Source of the DNA: Mycolicibacterium gadium | GTDB lineage: Bacteria > Actinomycetota > Actinomycetes > Mycobacteriales > Mycobacteriaceae | Reading direction: 5' to 3' | DNA: 64,000 bases | Assembly (NCBI RefSeq): GCF_010728925.1 | Contig: NZ_AP022608.1 | Coordinates: 496,001-560,000, forward strand | Shown here: piece by piece, positions 47,113 through 55,540 of the stretch | How the letters are laid out: each line of letters starts with the position of its first letter | Numbering within the stretch: position 1 is the first letter of the stretch | Notes under the pieces: model-generated | What the model saw: the letters and a program-made list of their open reading frames with translations, nothing else | What the model was told of the DNA's origin: nothing | Databases searched by the model: none | Program-made: the position numbers and the translations under genes

Positions 47113-49821
47113 GTGACCGCGAGCGCAACGACCGAGAAGGCGACCGAAAAGCCGACATTGATGCTGCTGGACGGCAATTCGTTGGCGTTCCGGGCGTTTT
47201 ACGCGCTACCCGCGGAGAACTTCAAGACCCAGGGCGGCCTGACCACCAACGCGGTGTACGGCTTCACCGCGATGCTGATCAACCTGCTGCGCGACGAGCA
47301 GCCCACCCATATCGCCGCAGCGTTCGACGTGTCGCGGCAGACGTTCCGCCTGGAGAAGTACCCCGAGTACAAGGCGGGCCGGTCGGCCACCCCCGATGAG
47401 TTCCGCGGCCAGATCGACATCACCAAGGAGGTGTTGGGCGCGCTCGGCATCACTGTGCTGGCCGAGCCCGGCTTCGAGGCCGACGACGTGATCGCCACGC
47501 TGGCCACGCAGGCCGAGGACGCGGGCTACCGGGTGCTGGTGGTGACGGGTGACCGTGACTCGCTGCAGCTGGTCAGCGACGACGTGACGGTGCTCTACCC
47601 GCGCAAAGGCGTCAGCGAGCTGACTCGGTTCACCCCCGACGCCGTGCTGGAGAAGTACGGGCTGACCCCGCAGCAGTATCCCGACTTCGCGGCCCTGCGC
47701 GGCGACCCCAGCGACAACCTGCCCGGCATCCCGGGTGTGGGGGAGAAGACCGCCACGAAGTGGATCGCCGAATACGGGTCGCTGCAGACGCTGGTCGACC
47801 AGGTGGACACCGTAAAGGGCAAGGTCGGCGATGCGCTGCGGGCGAATCTGTCGTCCGTCGTGCTCAACCGCGAACTCACCGACCTGGTCAAGGACGTCCC
47901 ACTGGCTCAGACGCCCGACACGTTGCGGATGCAGCCGTGGGATCGCGACCAGATCCATCGCCTGTTCGACGACCTCGAATTCCGGGTACTTCGCGACAGG
48001 CTGTTCGACACGCTGGCCTCAGCGGACCCCGAAGTCGATCAGGGCTTCGACGTGCGCGGCGGCGCCCTCGAGTCCGGCGAGTTGGCGGCCTGGCTGGCCG
48101 AACACGGATCCGGCAAGCGGTTCGGGATGGCCGTTGTCGGTACGCATTTGGCATTCGACGCCGACGCCACCGCGTTGGCGATCGTCGCGGCCGACGGTGA
48201 CGGTCGCTACCTCGACACCGCGGTGCTGCAGTCCGACGACGAGGCCGCGCTCGCGTCGTGGCTGGCCGATTCGAGCCAACCGAAGGCATTGCATGAGGCC
48301 AAGCTGGCGATGCACGATCTCGAGGGTCGCGGCTGGAAGCTCGCCGGCGTCACATCCGACACCGCGCTCGCCGCCTATCTGGTGCGCCCGGGTCAACGCA
48401 GTTTCGCGCTCGACGACCTGTCGCTGCGGTACCTGAAACGTGAACTCCGCGCGGATAATCCTGAGCAGCAACAGCTTTCGCTACTTGATGACACCGACGG
48501 CGTTGATGAGCAGGCTGTCCAGACGGTGATCCTGCGCGCGAGCGCAGTGATGGACCTCGCCGACGCTCTGGACGAGGAACTGGCGCGCATCGACTCGTCG
48601 GCGCTGCTGGGCAACATGGAACTGCCGGTGCAGCGGGCGCTCGCGGAGATGGAGTCCGCGGGCATCGCCGTGGATCTGAAGCAACTGGCCGAACTGCAGA
48701 GCGAGTTCGCCGATCAGATCCGCGATGCCGCCGAAGCGGCGTACGCGGTGATTGGCAAGCAGATCAATCTCGGTTCACCCAAACAGCTCCAGGTCGTGCT
48801 GTTCGACGAGTTGGAGATGCCCAAGACCAAACGGACCAAGACCGGCTACACCACCGACGCGGACGCGCTGCAGAGTCTCTTCGACAAAACGGGGCATCCG
48901 TTCCTGCAGCATCTGCTGGCGCACCGCGACGCCACCCGACTCAAGGTCACCGTCGACGGGCTGCTGGCAGCTGTGGCCGCAGACGGGCGGATTCATACGA
49001 CGTTCAACCAGACGATCGCCGCCACGGGCCGGCTCTCGTCGACCGAGCCGAACCTGCAGAACATCCCGATCCGCACCGAAGCGGGCCGCCGTATCCGGGA
49101 CGCATTCGTCGTCGGCAAGGGTTACGCCGAGCTCATGACGGCCGACTACAGCCAGATCGAGATGCGCATCATGGCGCACCTCTCAAAAGATGAAGGCGTG
49201 CTCGAAGCCTTTACTACCGGCGAGGACCTGCATTCGTTCGTCGCATCACGGGCGTTCGGCGTGCCGATCGACGAAGTGACCGCGGAGCTGCGGCGCCGGG
49301 TGAAGGCGATGTCGTACGGCCTCGCCTACGGGCTGAGCGCATACGGCCTGGCCGCGCAGCTGAAGATCAGCACCGAGGAAGCCAAAGAGCAGATGGAGCA
49401 GTACTTCGACCGGTTCGGTGGCATTCGCGATTACCTGCGCGACGTCGTCGATCAGGCACGCAAGGACGGCTACACGTCGACGGTATTCGGGCGGCGCCGC
49501 TACTTGCCGGAGCTGGACAGCAGCAACCGCAACGTACGCGAGGCCGCCGAACGCGCCGCGCTCAACGCGCCGATCCAGGGCAGCGCCGCCGACATCATCA
49601 AGGTCGCGATGATCAACGTCGACACCGCCCTCAAGGACGCCGAGCTGAAGTCGCGCATGCTGCTACAGGTCCACGACGAGCTGCTGTTCGAAATCGCCGA
49701 CGGTGAGCGCGATGCGGTCGAGAAGCTGGTCCGCGAGCAGATGGGTTCCGCCTATCCGCTCGACGTGCCGCTGGAGGTGTCCGTCGGCTACGGCCGAAGC
49801 TGGGACGCCGCGGCCCACTAG
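47113..49821 (+). CDS. polA: DNA polymerase I
   Basis: 902 residues. N-terminal 5'-3' flap/exonuclease domain (LLDGNSLAFRAFYALP; VTGDRDSLQLV), a central 3'-5' exonuclease-like domain whose proofreading carboxylates are not recognisable, as in other mycobacteria, and the family A polymerase with motif A DYSQIEMRIMAHLSKDEG, motif B RRRVKAMSYGLAYGLSAYGL and motif C VHDELLFEI. Functions in gap filling and Okazaki-fragment processing. GTG 47113 sits directly after a damage-type promoter. Position before rpsA matches M. tuberculosis, here interrupted by a PrsW gene. Confidence 0.96.
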   Translation: MTASATTEKATEKPTLMLLDGNSLAFRAFYALPAENFKTQGGLTTNAVYGFTAMLINLLRDEQPTHIAAAFDVSRQTFRLEKYPEYKAGRSATPDEFRGQIDITKEVLGALGITVLAEPGFEADDVIATLATQAEDAGYRVLVVTGDRDSLQLVSDDVTVLYPRKGVSELTRFTPDAVLEKYGLTPQQYPDFAALRGDPSDNLPGIPGVGEKTATKWIAEYGSLQTLVDQVDTVKGKVGDALRANLSSVVLNRELTDLVKDVPLAQTPDTLRMQPWDRDQIHRLFDDLEFRVLRDRLFDTLASADPEVDQGFDVRGGALESGELAAWLAEHGSGKRFGMAVVGTHLAFDADATALAIVAADGDGRYLDTAVLQSDDEAALASWLADSSQPKALHEAKLAMHDLEGRGWKLAGVTSDTALAAYLVRPGQRSFALDDLSLRYLKRELRADNPEQQQLSLLDDTDGVDEQAVQTVILRASAVMDLADALDEELARIDSSALLGNMELPVQRALAEMESAGIAVDLKQLAELQSEFADQIRDAAEAAYAVIGKQINLGSPKQLQVVLFDELEMPKTKRTKTGYTTDADALQSLFDKTGHPFLQHLLAHRDATRLKVTVDGLLAAVAADGRIHTTFNQTIAATGRLSSTEPNLQNIPIRTEAGRRIRDAFVVGKGYAELMTADYSQIEMRIMAHLSKDEGVLEAFTTGEDLHSFVASRAFGVPIDEVTAELRRRVKAMSYGLAYGLSAYGLAAQLKISTEEAKEQMEQYFDRFGGIRDYLRDVVDQARKDGYTSTVFGRRRYLPELDSSNRNVREAAERAALNAPIQGSAADIIKVAMINVDTALKDAELKSRMLLQVHDELLFEIADGERDAVEKLVREQMGSAYPLDVPLEVSVGYGRSWDAAAH

Positions 49822-49901
49822 CGGGCGTCGGCCGCCAGGAGCTGCCACTGTCCCTGCACGCCACGCAACTCCAGGCTGCCGCGATCATGAAATCCACCCA
49901 T
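49818..49901 (-). pseudogene. C-terminal remnant of a class III nucleotide cyclase
   Basis: 27 codons read FHDRGSLELRGVQGQWQL followed by LAADAR and a stop, matching the usual end of class III cyclases (…DRGxHELKGVPGxWxLxAV). A stop lies two codons upstream of the ATG and no upstream cyclase sequence is visible in any minus frame, so only the tail survives. Its stop overlaps the end of polA. Confidence 0.45.
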
Positions 49902-50182
49902 GACTCACATTCGAGTCACGATGAATATGCGTGCGATCAAACACTTCCGGGTTCGGGATGCCGCGGGGCACCGTGCCCGGTCCACCGACAAACCATCGCT
50001 ATCCACGAGATGCAGCGAAAATGCGGGTAGGGGTCAGCATTTCGTCGAAAGCGATGAGGTCCCTGGCTCGAGGCGGGGCGGCGCCTCGAGTCCCGCGTCA
50101 CGACAGGCAGTGCAGGAATAGCGCAGTCGCCGGCCCGGGCAGGGGCAAGGCTCACGCACGCGATCAGGAACGCGCGCCTGAC
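49902..50182. other. non-coding stretch between cyclase remnant and prsW
   Basis: About 280 bases downstream of both polA and prsW (convergent). Short open frames are present, but none resembles a protein. It may be degraded sequence upstream of the cyclase tail. I see no tRNA and no strong terminator hairpin. Confidence 0.4.
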
Positions 50183-51352
50183 CTACTTCACCGGCGGAGC
50201 GTGAAACCCGGCGAGTCCCGCCAAGGCGGGCGTCTGCATGCGCAGGACGTGCACCGCGTTGGCCTCCTCGGTCTGCATCGCGTACACCCGCGCGTCGCCG
50301 AATCCGCGGTCGATGCGGTCGCGCACAAACGCCAGTTCCACGACCTGGGCGGCGAAAGCCTTGACCGCCTTACCGGCCGGCTTACCTCCGGAACGGCGTG
50401 CGTGGGCGATCGCCAGCTTGCGGTTCTTGATCGAGTTCAGCCATGTCGCCTCGCTCGGGGTGACGAGCTGGGCGGCGACCATGCCCGGCAGTTTCTCGGC
50501 GACGATCCGCTGTTCCCTTCTGCGGCTGCGAACGCCCAGCACGATCGCGAACACGAAGACCGGCACCATCCAGAAGACATAGACCGCCAAATAGGTTTCC
50601 GGTCCGATCACCGACGACCCGTTCCACAAACCGTGCATGATCACCGCCCCGGCGTACCCGAGCAGGATGTAGAAGGCCTTCATCGCGGGGTTGCGGTTCT
50701 GCAGCGCGAACCACACACCGATCGCGAACATGGTGGTGAACAGCGAATGTGCGAACGGCCCCATGACCAGCCGGACGCCCGCCGTCAGCAGCGAGTCGCC
50801 CAGAGTCTCGCCGCCCGCGATGTACAGGATGTCCTCCAACCAGGCGAAACCGGCACCGACGAGGCCCGCGTACACCAGGCAGTCGGTCAGGGAATTGAGT
50901 TCATTGCGCCGTCGTCCCGTCATCATCAGCAGCAGAAATGCGCCTTTGGCTGCTTCTTCGATGACCGGTGCGCCAATGGCGATGGACACCCAGCTGGTGT
51001 CCTCGGACCTGCCCTGTTGGATCAGCGCGTCCAGGAAGAGACCGATGATCACCGACAGGATCACGGCGACCGACGCACCCCACAGAAATGCGAAAATCAG
51101 CAGCCGGGGCGGTTCCGGTTCCCACCGATCGAGCCAGATGTAGGCGAAGACGACCACGCCGATCGCCACCCCGGACAGCAGGAAGCCGATCGATGCGCCG
51201 ACCGGGTTGAGCGCGGTCAGACCGATGACGATCAGCCCGGCGAGGATGCCGAGCAGGATGAGCACGCCCAACGGTGCGCCGACTTGCCGGATCTTCCGCT
51301 CAAACGGCGGTCGCGTCGGCCATGACTGCTGGGGAGCACCGGCATATGCCAC
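50183..51352 (-). CDS. PrsW-family intramembrane metalloprotease
   Basis: 389 residues with about eight to nine transmembrane helices. Catalytic-type motifs of the CAAX-like/PrsW fold: APVIEEAAKG (EExxK), FAWLEDILY, GPFAHSLFT, and VIMHGLWNG with the metal-binding histidines. The soluble C-terminal tail of about 110 residues is basic. Homologues perform site-1 cleavage of anti-sigma factors; the target here is unknown. It is divergent from rpsA. Confidence 0.88.
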   Translation of the reverse strand: MAYAGAPQQSWPTRPPFERKIRQVGAPLGVLILLGILAGLIVIGLTALNPVGASIGFLLSGVAIGVVVFAYIWLDRWEPEPPRLLIFAFLWGASVAVILSVIIGLFLDALIQQGRSEDTSWVSIAIGAPVIEEAAKGAFLLLMMTGRRRNELNSLTDCLVYAGLVGAGFAWLEDILYIAGGETLGDSLLTAGVRLVMGPFAHSLFTTMFAIGVWFALQNRNPAMKAFYILLGYAGAVIMHGLWNGSSVIGPETYLAVYVFWMVPVFVFAIVLGVRSRRREQRIVAEKLPGMVAAQLVTPSEATWLNSIKNRKLAIAHARRSGGKPAGKAVKAFAAQVVELAFVRDRIDRGFGDARVYAMQTEEANAVHVLRMQTPALAGLAGFHAPPVK

Positions 51353-51403
51353 GTAGGCAGGGTAATCAAGGATGAGATTGTTTGCGGGCTTCCTGGACCG
51401 GGT

Positions 51404-51433
51404 TTGTCCAGCATGTACCCAGTCGAGTAACCT
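51404..51433 (+). promoter_or_regulatory. predicted rpsA promoter
   Basis: TTGTCC (51404-51409), 18-bp spacer, TAACCT (51428-51433). The inferred leader to the ATG is about 110 nt and contains a CTCGAG-TTC-CTCGAG hairpin at 51475-51489. S1 genes elsewhere are autoregulated through the leader; here that is only a possibility. Confidence 0.45.
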
Positions 51434-51549
51434 CTACCCGTACCTGTCTGTGCTTTTTCGTGGGCCCGAGTCGACTCGAGTTCCTCGAGGACGGGCAACA
51501 CCAACAACAACTGTCCCTACGACCAAACCTGTCCGGAGCAACCCACCAC

Positions 51550-52998
51550 ATGCCAAGTCCCTCCGTCACCTCGCCGCAAGTAGCCGTCAACGACATCGGC
51601 TCGGCTGAGGACTTTCTCGCCGCCATCGACAAAACCATCAAATACTTCAACGATGGCGACATCGTCGAGGGGACCATCGTCAAGGTTGACCGTGACGAAG
51701 TCCTGCTCGACATCGGTTACAAGACCGAAGGCGTCATCCCTTCCCGTGAGCTCTCCATCAAGCACGACGTCGACCCCAACGAGGTCGTTTCCGTCGGCGA
51801 TGAGGTTGAAGCCCTGGTCCTCACCAAGGAGGACAAGGAAGGCCGCCTGATCCTGTCCAAGAAGCGCGCTCAGTACGAGCGCGCCTGGGGCACCATCGAA
51901 GAGCTCAAGGAAAAGGACGAGGCCGTCAAGGGCACCGTCATCGAGGTCGTCAAGGGTGGCCTCATCCTCGACATCGGCCTGCGCGGCTTCCTGCCCGCGT
52001 CGCTGGTCGAGATGCGTCGTGTCCGCGATCTGCAGCCGTACATCGGCAAGGAGATCGAGGCCAAGATCATCGAGCTCGACAAGAACCGCAACAACGTGGT
52101 GCTGAGCCGCCGCGCCTGGCTGGAGCAGACCCAGTCCGAGGTGCGCAGCGAGTTCCTCAACCAGCTGCAGAAGGGCGCCATCCGCAAGGGTGTCGTGTCC
52201 TCGATCGTCAATTTCGGCGCATTCGTCGATCTCGGCGGCGTGGACGGCCTGGTGCACGTTTCCGAGCTGTCCTGGAAGCACATCGACCATCCGTCCGAGG
52301 TCGTGCAGGTCGGCGACGAGGTCACTGTCGAGGTGCTCGACGTCGACATGGATCGCGAGCGGGTTTCGTTGTCGCTCAAGGCGACTCAGGAAGATCCGTG
52401 GCGCCACTTCGCCCGCACCCACGCCATCGGCCAGATCGTGCCGGGCAAGGTCACCAAGCTGGTGCCGTTCGGTGCGTTCGTCCGCGTCGAGGAGGGCATC
52501 GAGGGTCTTGTCCACATCTCGGAGCTGTCCGAGCGCCACGTCGAGGTCCCGGATCAGGTGGTTCAGGTCGGCGACGACGCGATGGTCAAGGTCATCGACA
52601 TCGACCTGGAGCGTCGCCGCATCTCGCTGAGCCTCAAGCAGGCCAACGAGGACTACACCGAGGAGTTCGACCCGTCGAAGTACGGGATGGCCGACAGCTA
52701 CGACGACGCGGGCAACTACATCTTCCCCGAGGGCTTCGACGCCGAGACGAACGAATGGCTCGAGGGTTTCGAGAAGCAGCGTGAGGAGTGGGAGTCGCGC
52801 TACGCCGAGGCGGAGCGTCGCCACAAGATGCACACTGCGCAGATGGAGAAGTTCGCCGCGGCCGAGGCAGCAGCTGCCACCGAGGCTCCGCGGACGTCCA
52901 ACGGTTCGTCGAGTTCTGGCGAGCCCGCCGCCGGCGGTTCGCTTGCCAGCGACGCCCAGTTGGCGGCTCTGCGCGAGAAGCTCGCAGGCAACGCGTAA
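51550..52998 (+). CDS. rpsA: 30S ribosomal protein S1
   Basis: 482 residues from ATG 51550 (MPSPSVTSPQVAVNDIGSAE), which matches the M. tuberculosis N-terminus nearly residue for residue; the open frame to 51382 is leader. Four S1 OB-fold repeats are visible (for example GDIVEGTIVKVDRDEVLLDI; GTVIEVVKGGLILDIG; GVVSSIVNFGAFVDLGGVDG; GKVTKLVPFGAFVRVEEGIE), then an acidic/Ala-rich tail ending SDAQLAALREKLAG. It binds mRNA on the 30S subunit and takes part in trans-translation. A strong terminator follows. Confidence 0.97.
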   Translation: MPSPSVTSPQVAVNDIGSAEDFLAAIDKTIKYFNDGDIVEGTIVKVDRDEVLLDIGYKTEGVIPSRELSIKHDVDPNEVVSVGDEVEALVLTKEDKEGRLILSKKRAQYERAWGTIEELKEKDEAVKGTVIEVVKGGLILDIGLRGFLPASLVEMRRVRDLQPYIGKEIEAKIIELDKNRNNVVLSRRAWLEQTQSEVRSEFLNQLQKGAIRKGVVSSIVNFGAFVDLGGVDGLVHVSELSWKHIDHPSEVVQVGDEVTVEVLDVDMDRERVSLSLKATQEDPWRHFARTHAIGQIVPGKVTKLVPFGAFVRVEEGIEGLVHISELSERHVEVPDQVVQVGDDAMVKVIDIDLERRRISLSLKQANEDYTEEFDPSKYGMADSYDDAGNYIFPEGFDAETNEWLEGFEKQREEWESRYAEAERRHKMHTAQMEKFAAAEAAAATEAPRTSNGSSSSGEPAAGGSLASDAQLAALREKLAGNA

Positions 52999-53008
52999 TT
53001 CTTCGTAC

Positions 53009-53053
53009 ACAACGTGTGCCCCGGCTCTATGAGTCGGGGCACACGTTGTTTTC
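53009..53053 (+). terminator. intrinsic terminator after rpsA
   Basis: A 15-bp perfect stem (53009-53023 with 53035-53049; arms include AACGTGTGCCCCG and CGGGGCACACGTT), extended by GCTC/GAGT pairing to a TAT loop, followed by TTTT. It is 11 nt after the rpsA stop. Confidence 0.9.
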
Positions 53054-53074
53054 GGGTGCTGACAGACTGGGGCG

Positions 53075-54286
53075 GTGCTGCGCATTGGCCTGTCCGGCGG
53101 TATCGGCGCCGGAAAGTCGACGGTGTCCTCGACGTTCAGTGAGCTCGGCGGAATCGTCGTCGACGGCGACGTGATCGCCCGCGAGGTGGTGGAACCGGGG
53201 ACCGAGGGGCTGGGCAAACTCGTCGACGCGTTCGGTGCGGACATCCTGCAGAAGGACGGTTCGTTGAACCGGCCTGCCCTGGCAGCGATCGCCTTCAGCG
53301 ACGACGAGAAGCGGCAGACGCTGAACGGAATCGTGCATCCGCTGGTGGCGCACCGGCGCGCGGAGCTGATCGCGGCCGCGGCCGACGATGCCGTGATCGT
53401 CGAGGACATCCCACTCCTCGTGGAATCCGGCATGGCGCCGATGTTTCCGTTGGTGGTGATCGTGCACGCCGACGTGGAGACACGGGTCAAGCGCCTGATC
53501 GAGCACCGCGGCTTCACTGAGGAGGACGCCCGCGCCCGCATCGCGGCGCAGGCCACCGAGGAGCAGCGCCGCGCCGTTGCCGACGTGTGGCTCGACAACT
53601 CGGGCAGCGCAGGGGAGTTGGTGGAGCAGGCGCGGGCGCTGTGGCATGAGCGGATCCTGCCGTTCGCCCACAACCTCGACCACGGCCGGCCCGCGCGCTC
53701 CGAACCGGTCCTCGTGCCGAGCGACCCGTCATGGCCCGATCAGGGCCGCCGCATCGCGGCGCGGCTCAACACCGCATGCGGGCACCGGTCGGTGCGCATA
53801 GACCACATCGGGTCGACGGCCGTCCGCGGGGTGGACGCCAAGGACGTGATCGACATGCAGGTGACGGTCGCCTCTCTCGAGGCGGCCGACGAACTGGCCG
53901 ACGCGTTGACGACCGCCGGCTACGTGCGCAGCCCGATCACCGCTGACGTCGGCAAGCCCGACGCCCGCAGTACGGTCGCGGCGTTCGATCACACGAACGA
54001 AGAATCGTTGTGGCACAAGCGACTTCACTGCTCAGCCGATCCGGGCCGGCCGACCAATGTCCACATCAGGGTCGACGGTTGGCCGGGTCAGCAGTTCGCC
54101 CTGCTGTTTGTCGACTGGTTGCGGGACAATCCTTCGGTCCAAGCCGACTACGTCGCGCACAAGCGGAAGGTGGCGGCACAGGCGCACGCTGATAGCGGCG
54201 CGTACGCCGACGCGAAGGAGCCGTGGTTTCTCGACGCCTACCGGCGGGCGTGGGAATGGGCGGACACCACCGGCTGGCGCCCGTAA
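53075..54286 (+). CDS. coaE: dephospho-CoA kinase fused to GrpB-like domain
   Basis: 403 residues. The N-terminal about 205 residues are CoaE (Walker A GLSGGIGAGKST; VDGDVIAREVV; VVEDIPLLVESG), which phosphorylates dephospho-CoA in the last step of CoA synthesis. The C-terminal about 190 residues are a UPF0157/GrpB nucleotidyltransferase-like domain (RIDHIGSTAVRGVDAKDVID; LFVDWLRDNPSV). This fusion is the normal mycobacterial form (Rv1631). GTG 53075 starts 22 nt after the rpsA terminator, so it needs its own promoter or read-through. Confidence 0.95.
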   Translation: MLRIGLSGGIGAGKSTVSSTFSELGGIVVDGDVIAREVVEPGTEGLGKLVDAFGADILQKDGSLNRPALAAIAFSDDEKRQTLNGIVHPLVAHRRAELIAAAADDAVIVEDIPLLVESGMAPMFPLVVIVHADVETRVKRLIEHRGFTEEDARARIAAQATEEQRRAVADVWLDNSGSAGELVEQARALWHERILPFAHNLDHGRPARSEPVLVPSDPSWPDQGRRIAARLNTACGHRSVRIDHIGSTAVRGVDAKDVIDMQVTVASLEAADELADALTTAGYVRSPITADVGKPDARSTVAAFDHTNEESLWHKRLHCSADPGRPTNVHIRVDGWPGQQFALLFVDWLRDNPSVQADYVAHKRKVAAQAHADSGAYADAKEPWFLDAYRRAWEWADTTGWRP

Positions 54287-54289
54287 CGG

Positions 54290-54865
54290 TCAGGCGGCAG
54301 GCGGGGACGGCGCCGCGTTCGGATCTTCCGGTGTGGCGGCCGGATCGACGGGTGCGTCGACTGGGTCGGGGACCCCGACGACCGGGATATCCAACGGGGC
54401 GCCGCACTGCAGCGTCCCGTACAGCGGATCGTCCTTGACGCGGAAGAACCTAGGTGCGATGAACTGGTCCGCCTGAGCGACGATCTGGTCGTCGACCAGG
54501 ATCTCGCAGTGCAGGTTCGATCCGTACGGCCATCCGATGGACAGCGTCATACCTGCCTTCTTGGGATCGTCGAGCACCGTGTTCACCTCGAAGGTCTGGC
54601 CGGGCAGCATCGTCGGGGTGGCGCTGTTGACGTTCGTGTCGTCCTGTTTGTACGCCACCACGGCGTCGCGGGACGTGCCATCGGCCCGGGCACGGTAGAC
54701 CACGTTGTGGAGCACCTCGGGGACGGCCGCGTCAGGCGACGCCGGCTGCGGTTCGGCGGGCTCGGTGCCGGGCTGAGCGAGCGCGGTCGCAGGCGCCGAC
54801 AGCATGCCCGTGCCGATGGCGGCGACAGCGGCCACTGCCTGCCATCGGCGCGTGGTGGAACTCAT
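54290..54865 (-). CDS. secreted protein, unknown, mycobacterial type
   Basis: 191 residues from ATG 54865. Signal peptide with hydrophobic core AVAAVAAIGTGMLSAPATALA and a likely cleavage after ALA; no lipobox. The mature part has a Pro/Glu linker, a beta-rich domain (HNVVYRARADGTSRDAVVAY; TFEVNTVLDDPKKAGMTLSI) with two cysteines (LHCEI, LQCGA) that may form a disulfide, and a Pro/Ala/Asp tail. Upstream in-frame starts to 54934 would hide the signal peptide. Function unknown. Convergent with coaE. Confidence 0.75.
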   Translation of the reverse strand: MSSTTRRWQAVAAVAAIGTGMLSAPATALAQPGTEPAEPQPASPDAAVPEVLHNVVYRARADGTSRDAVVAYKQDDTNVNSATPTMLPGQTFEVNTVLDDPKKAGMTLSIGWPYGSNLHCEILVDDQIVAQADQFIAPRFFRVKDDPLYGTLQCGAPLDIPVVGVPDPVDAPVDPAATPEDPNAAPSPPAA

Positions 54866-54946
54866 GACAGCTGACTTTACCGGCTCTGCACTCGTCAGAG
54901 CCACGCCGTTGACCTGCGCTGTTGTCGTCATCACAGGGGAAATCGA

Positions 54947-55477
54947 TCAAGATCGTTCCGGTGTTACGCGGGATCGCCAGGTCAGGGTGATCCCGTGACC
55001 CGCGAGCCAGCGGTCCAGGTCGTAATCGTTTCTGGCGAGCCCGTCCATGGTCGACACCGCCGTCTGAATTGCCTGTTCAGCGGCCTCGGGCGAGAGCAGG
55101 CGGTGTCTGACCGCGGTGAGCAACTCGTCGACGTCGGCCAGGTCGAACCCGATGCGGGTGCGCACCATCAGATCCAGATAGTGGTCCTCGGCCTGCCAGA
55201 CCGTCTCACTCGGTGTGAAGAGCCCGATATCGAGGTAGTAGTCCTGATCGCGCTCATAGCCGGGGTTGAAATGAAAGATGGTGGCGCGCAGCCCCAGCGC
55301 CGGAAGCAGCCACGACTCCAGATAGTGGAATTGCGCGCGGCCCGGCGCAGGACGGGCCATGTACAGGCCCCACGGTTCGACGGTGTACGTATCGACGGCC
55401 CGCACGATGCCTTTCGGATCGGTGTTGGTGCGCGCCAGCAGGTCGAATGTCTCGTGCTTGGGAGGATGGATGGACAC
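54947..55477 (-). CDS. DUF402 domain protein (Rv1632c-type)
   Basis: 176 residues. DUF402 fold: [52 protein letters not shown], and [20 protein letters not shown]. Relatives act as nucleoside phosphatases or RNA-associated hydrolases, but no specific substrate is indicated. GTG 55477. Divergent from uvrB with 63 bp between. Confidence 0.85.
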   Translation of the reverse strand: MSIHPPKHETFDLLARTNTDPKGIVRAVDTYTVEPWGLYMARPAPGRAQFHYLESWLLPALGLRATIFHFNPGYERDQDYYLDIGLFTPSETVWQAEDHYLDLMVRTRIGFDLADVDELLTAVRHRLLSPEAAEQAIQTAVSTMDGLARNDYDLDRWLAGHGITLTWRSRVTPERS

Positions 55478-55510
55478 AGCCTACGTCGCGCCCTGATCGC
55501 GGAACAGAAC

Positions 55511-55533
55511 ATGTCGGTCCGGGGTTCTACCCT
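55511..55533 (+). promoter_or_regulatory. RecA-NDp-like damage promoter of uvrB
   Basis: ATGTCGGTC (55511-55519), 8-bp spacer, TACCCT (55528-55533). It matches TTGTCRGTG-N8-TANNNT except at the first and last bases of the 9-mer. The -10 ends 7 nt before the uvrB ATG, predicting a leaderless transcript. Confidence 0.65.
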
Positions 55534-55540
55534 GGTGAAT

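Noticed and set aside
49931..51325. 464-codon plus-strand frame opposite prsW
   Set aside because: Antisense shadow; the minus strand encodes a clear PrsW protein with its metal-binding motifs.
51517..53673. 718-codon minus-strand frame opposite rpsA and coaE
   Set aside because: Shadow of two highly conserved genes; low-complexity composition and no recognisable motif.
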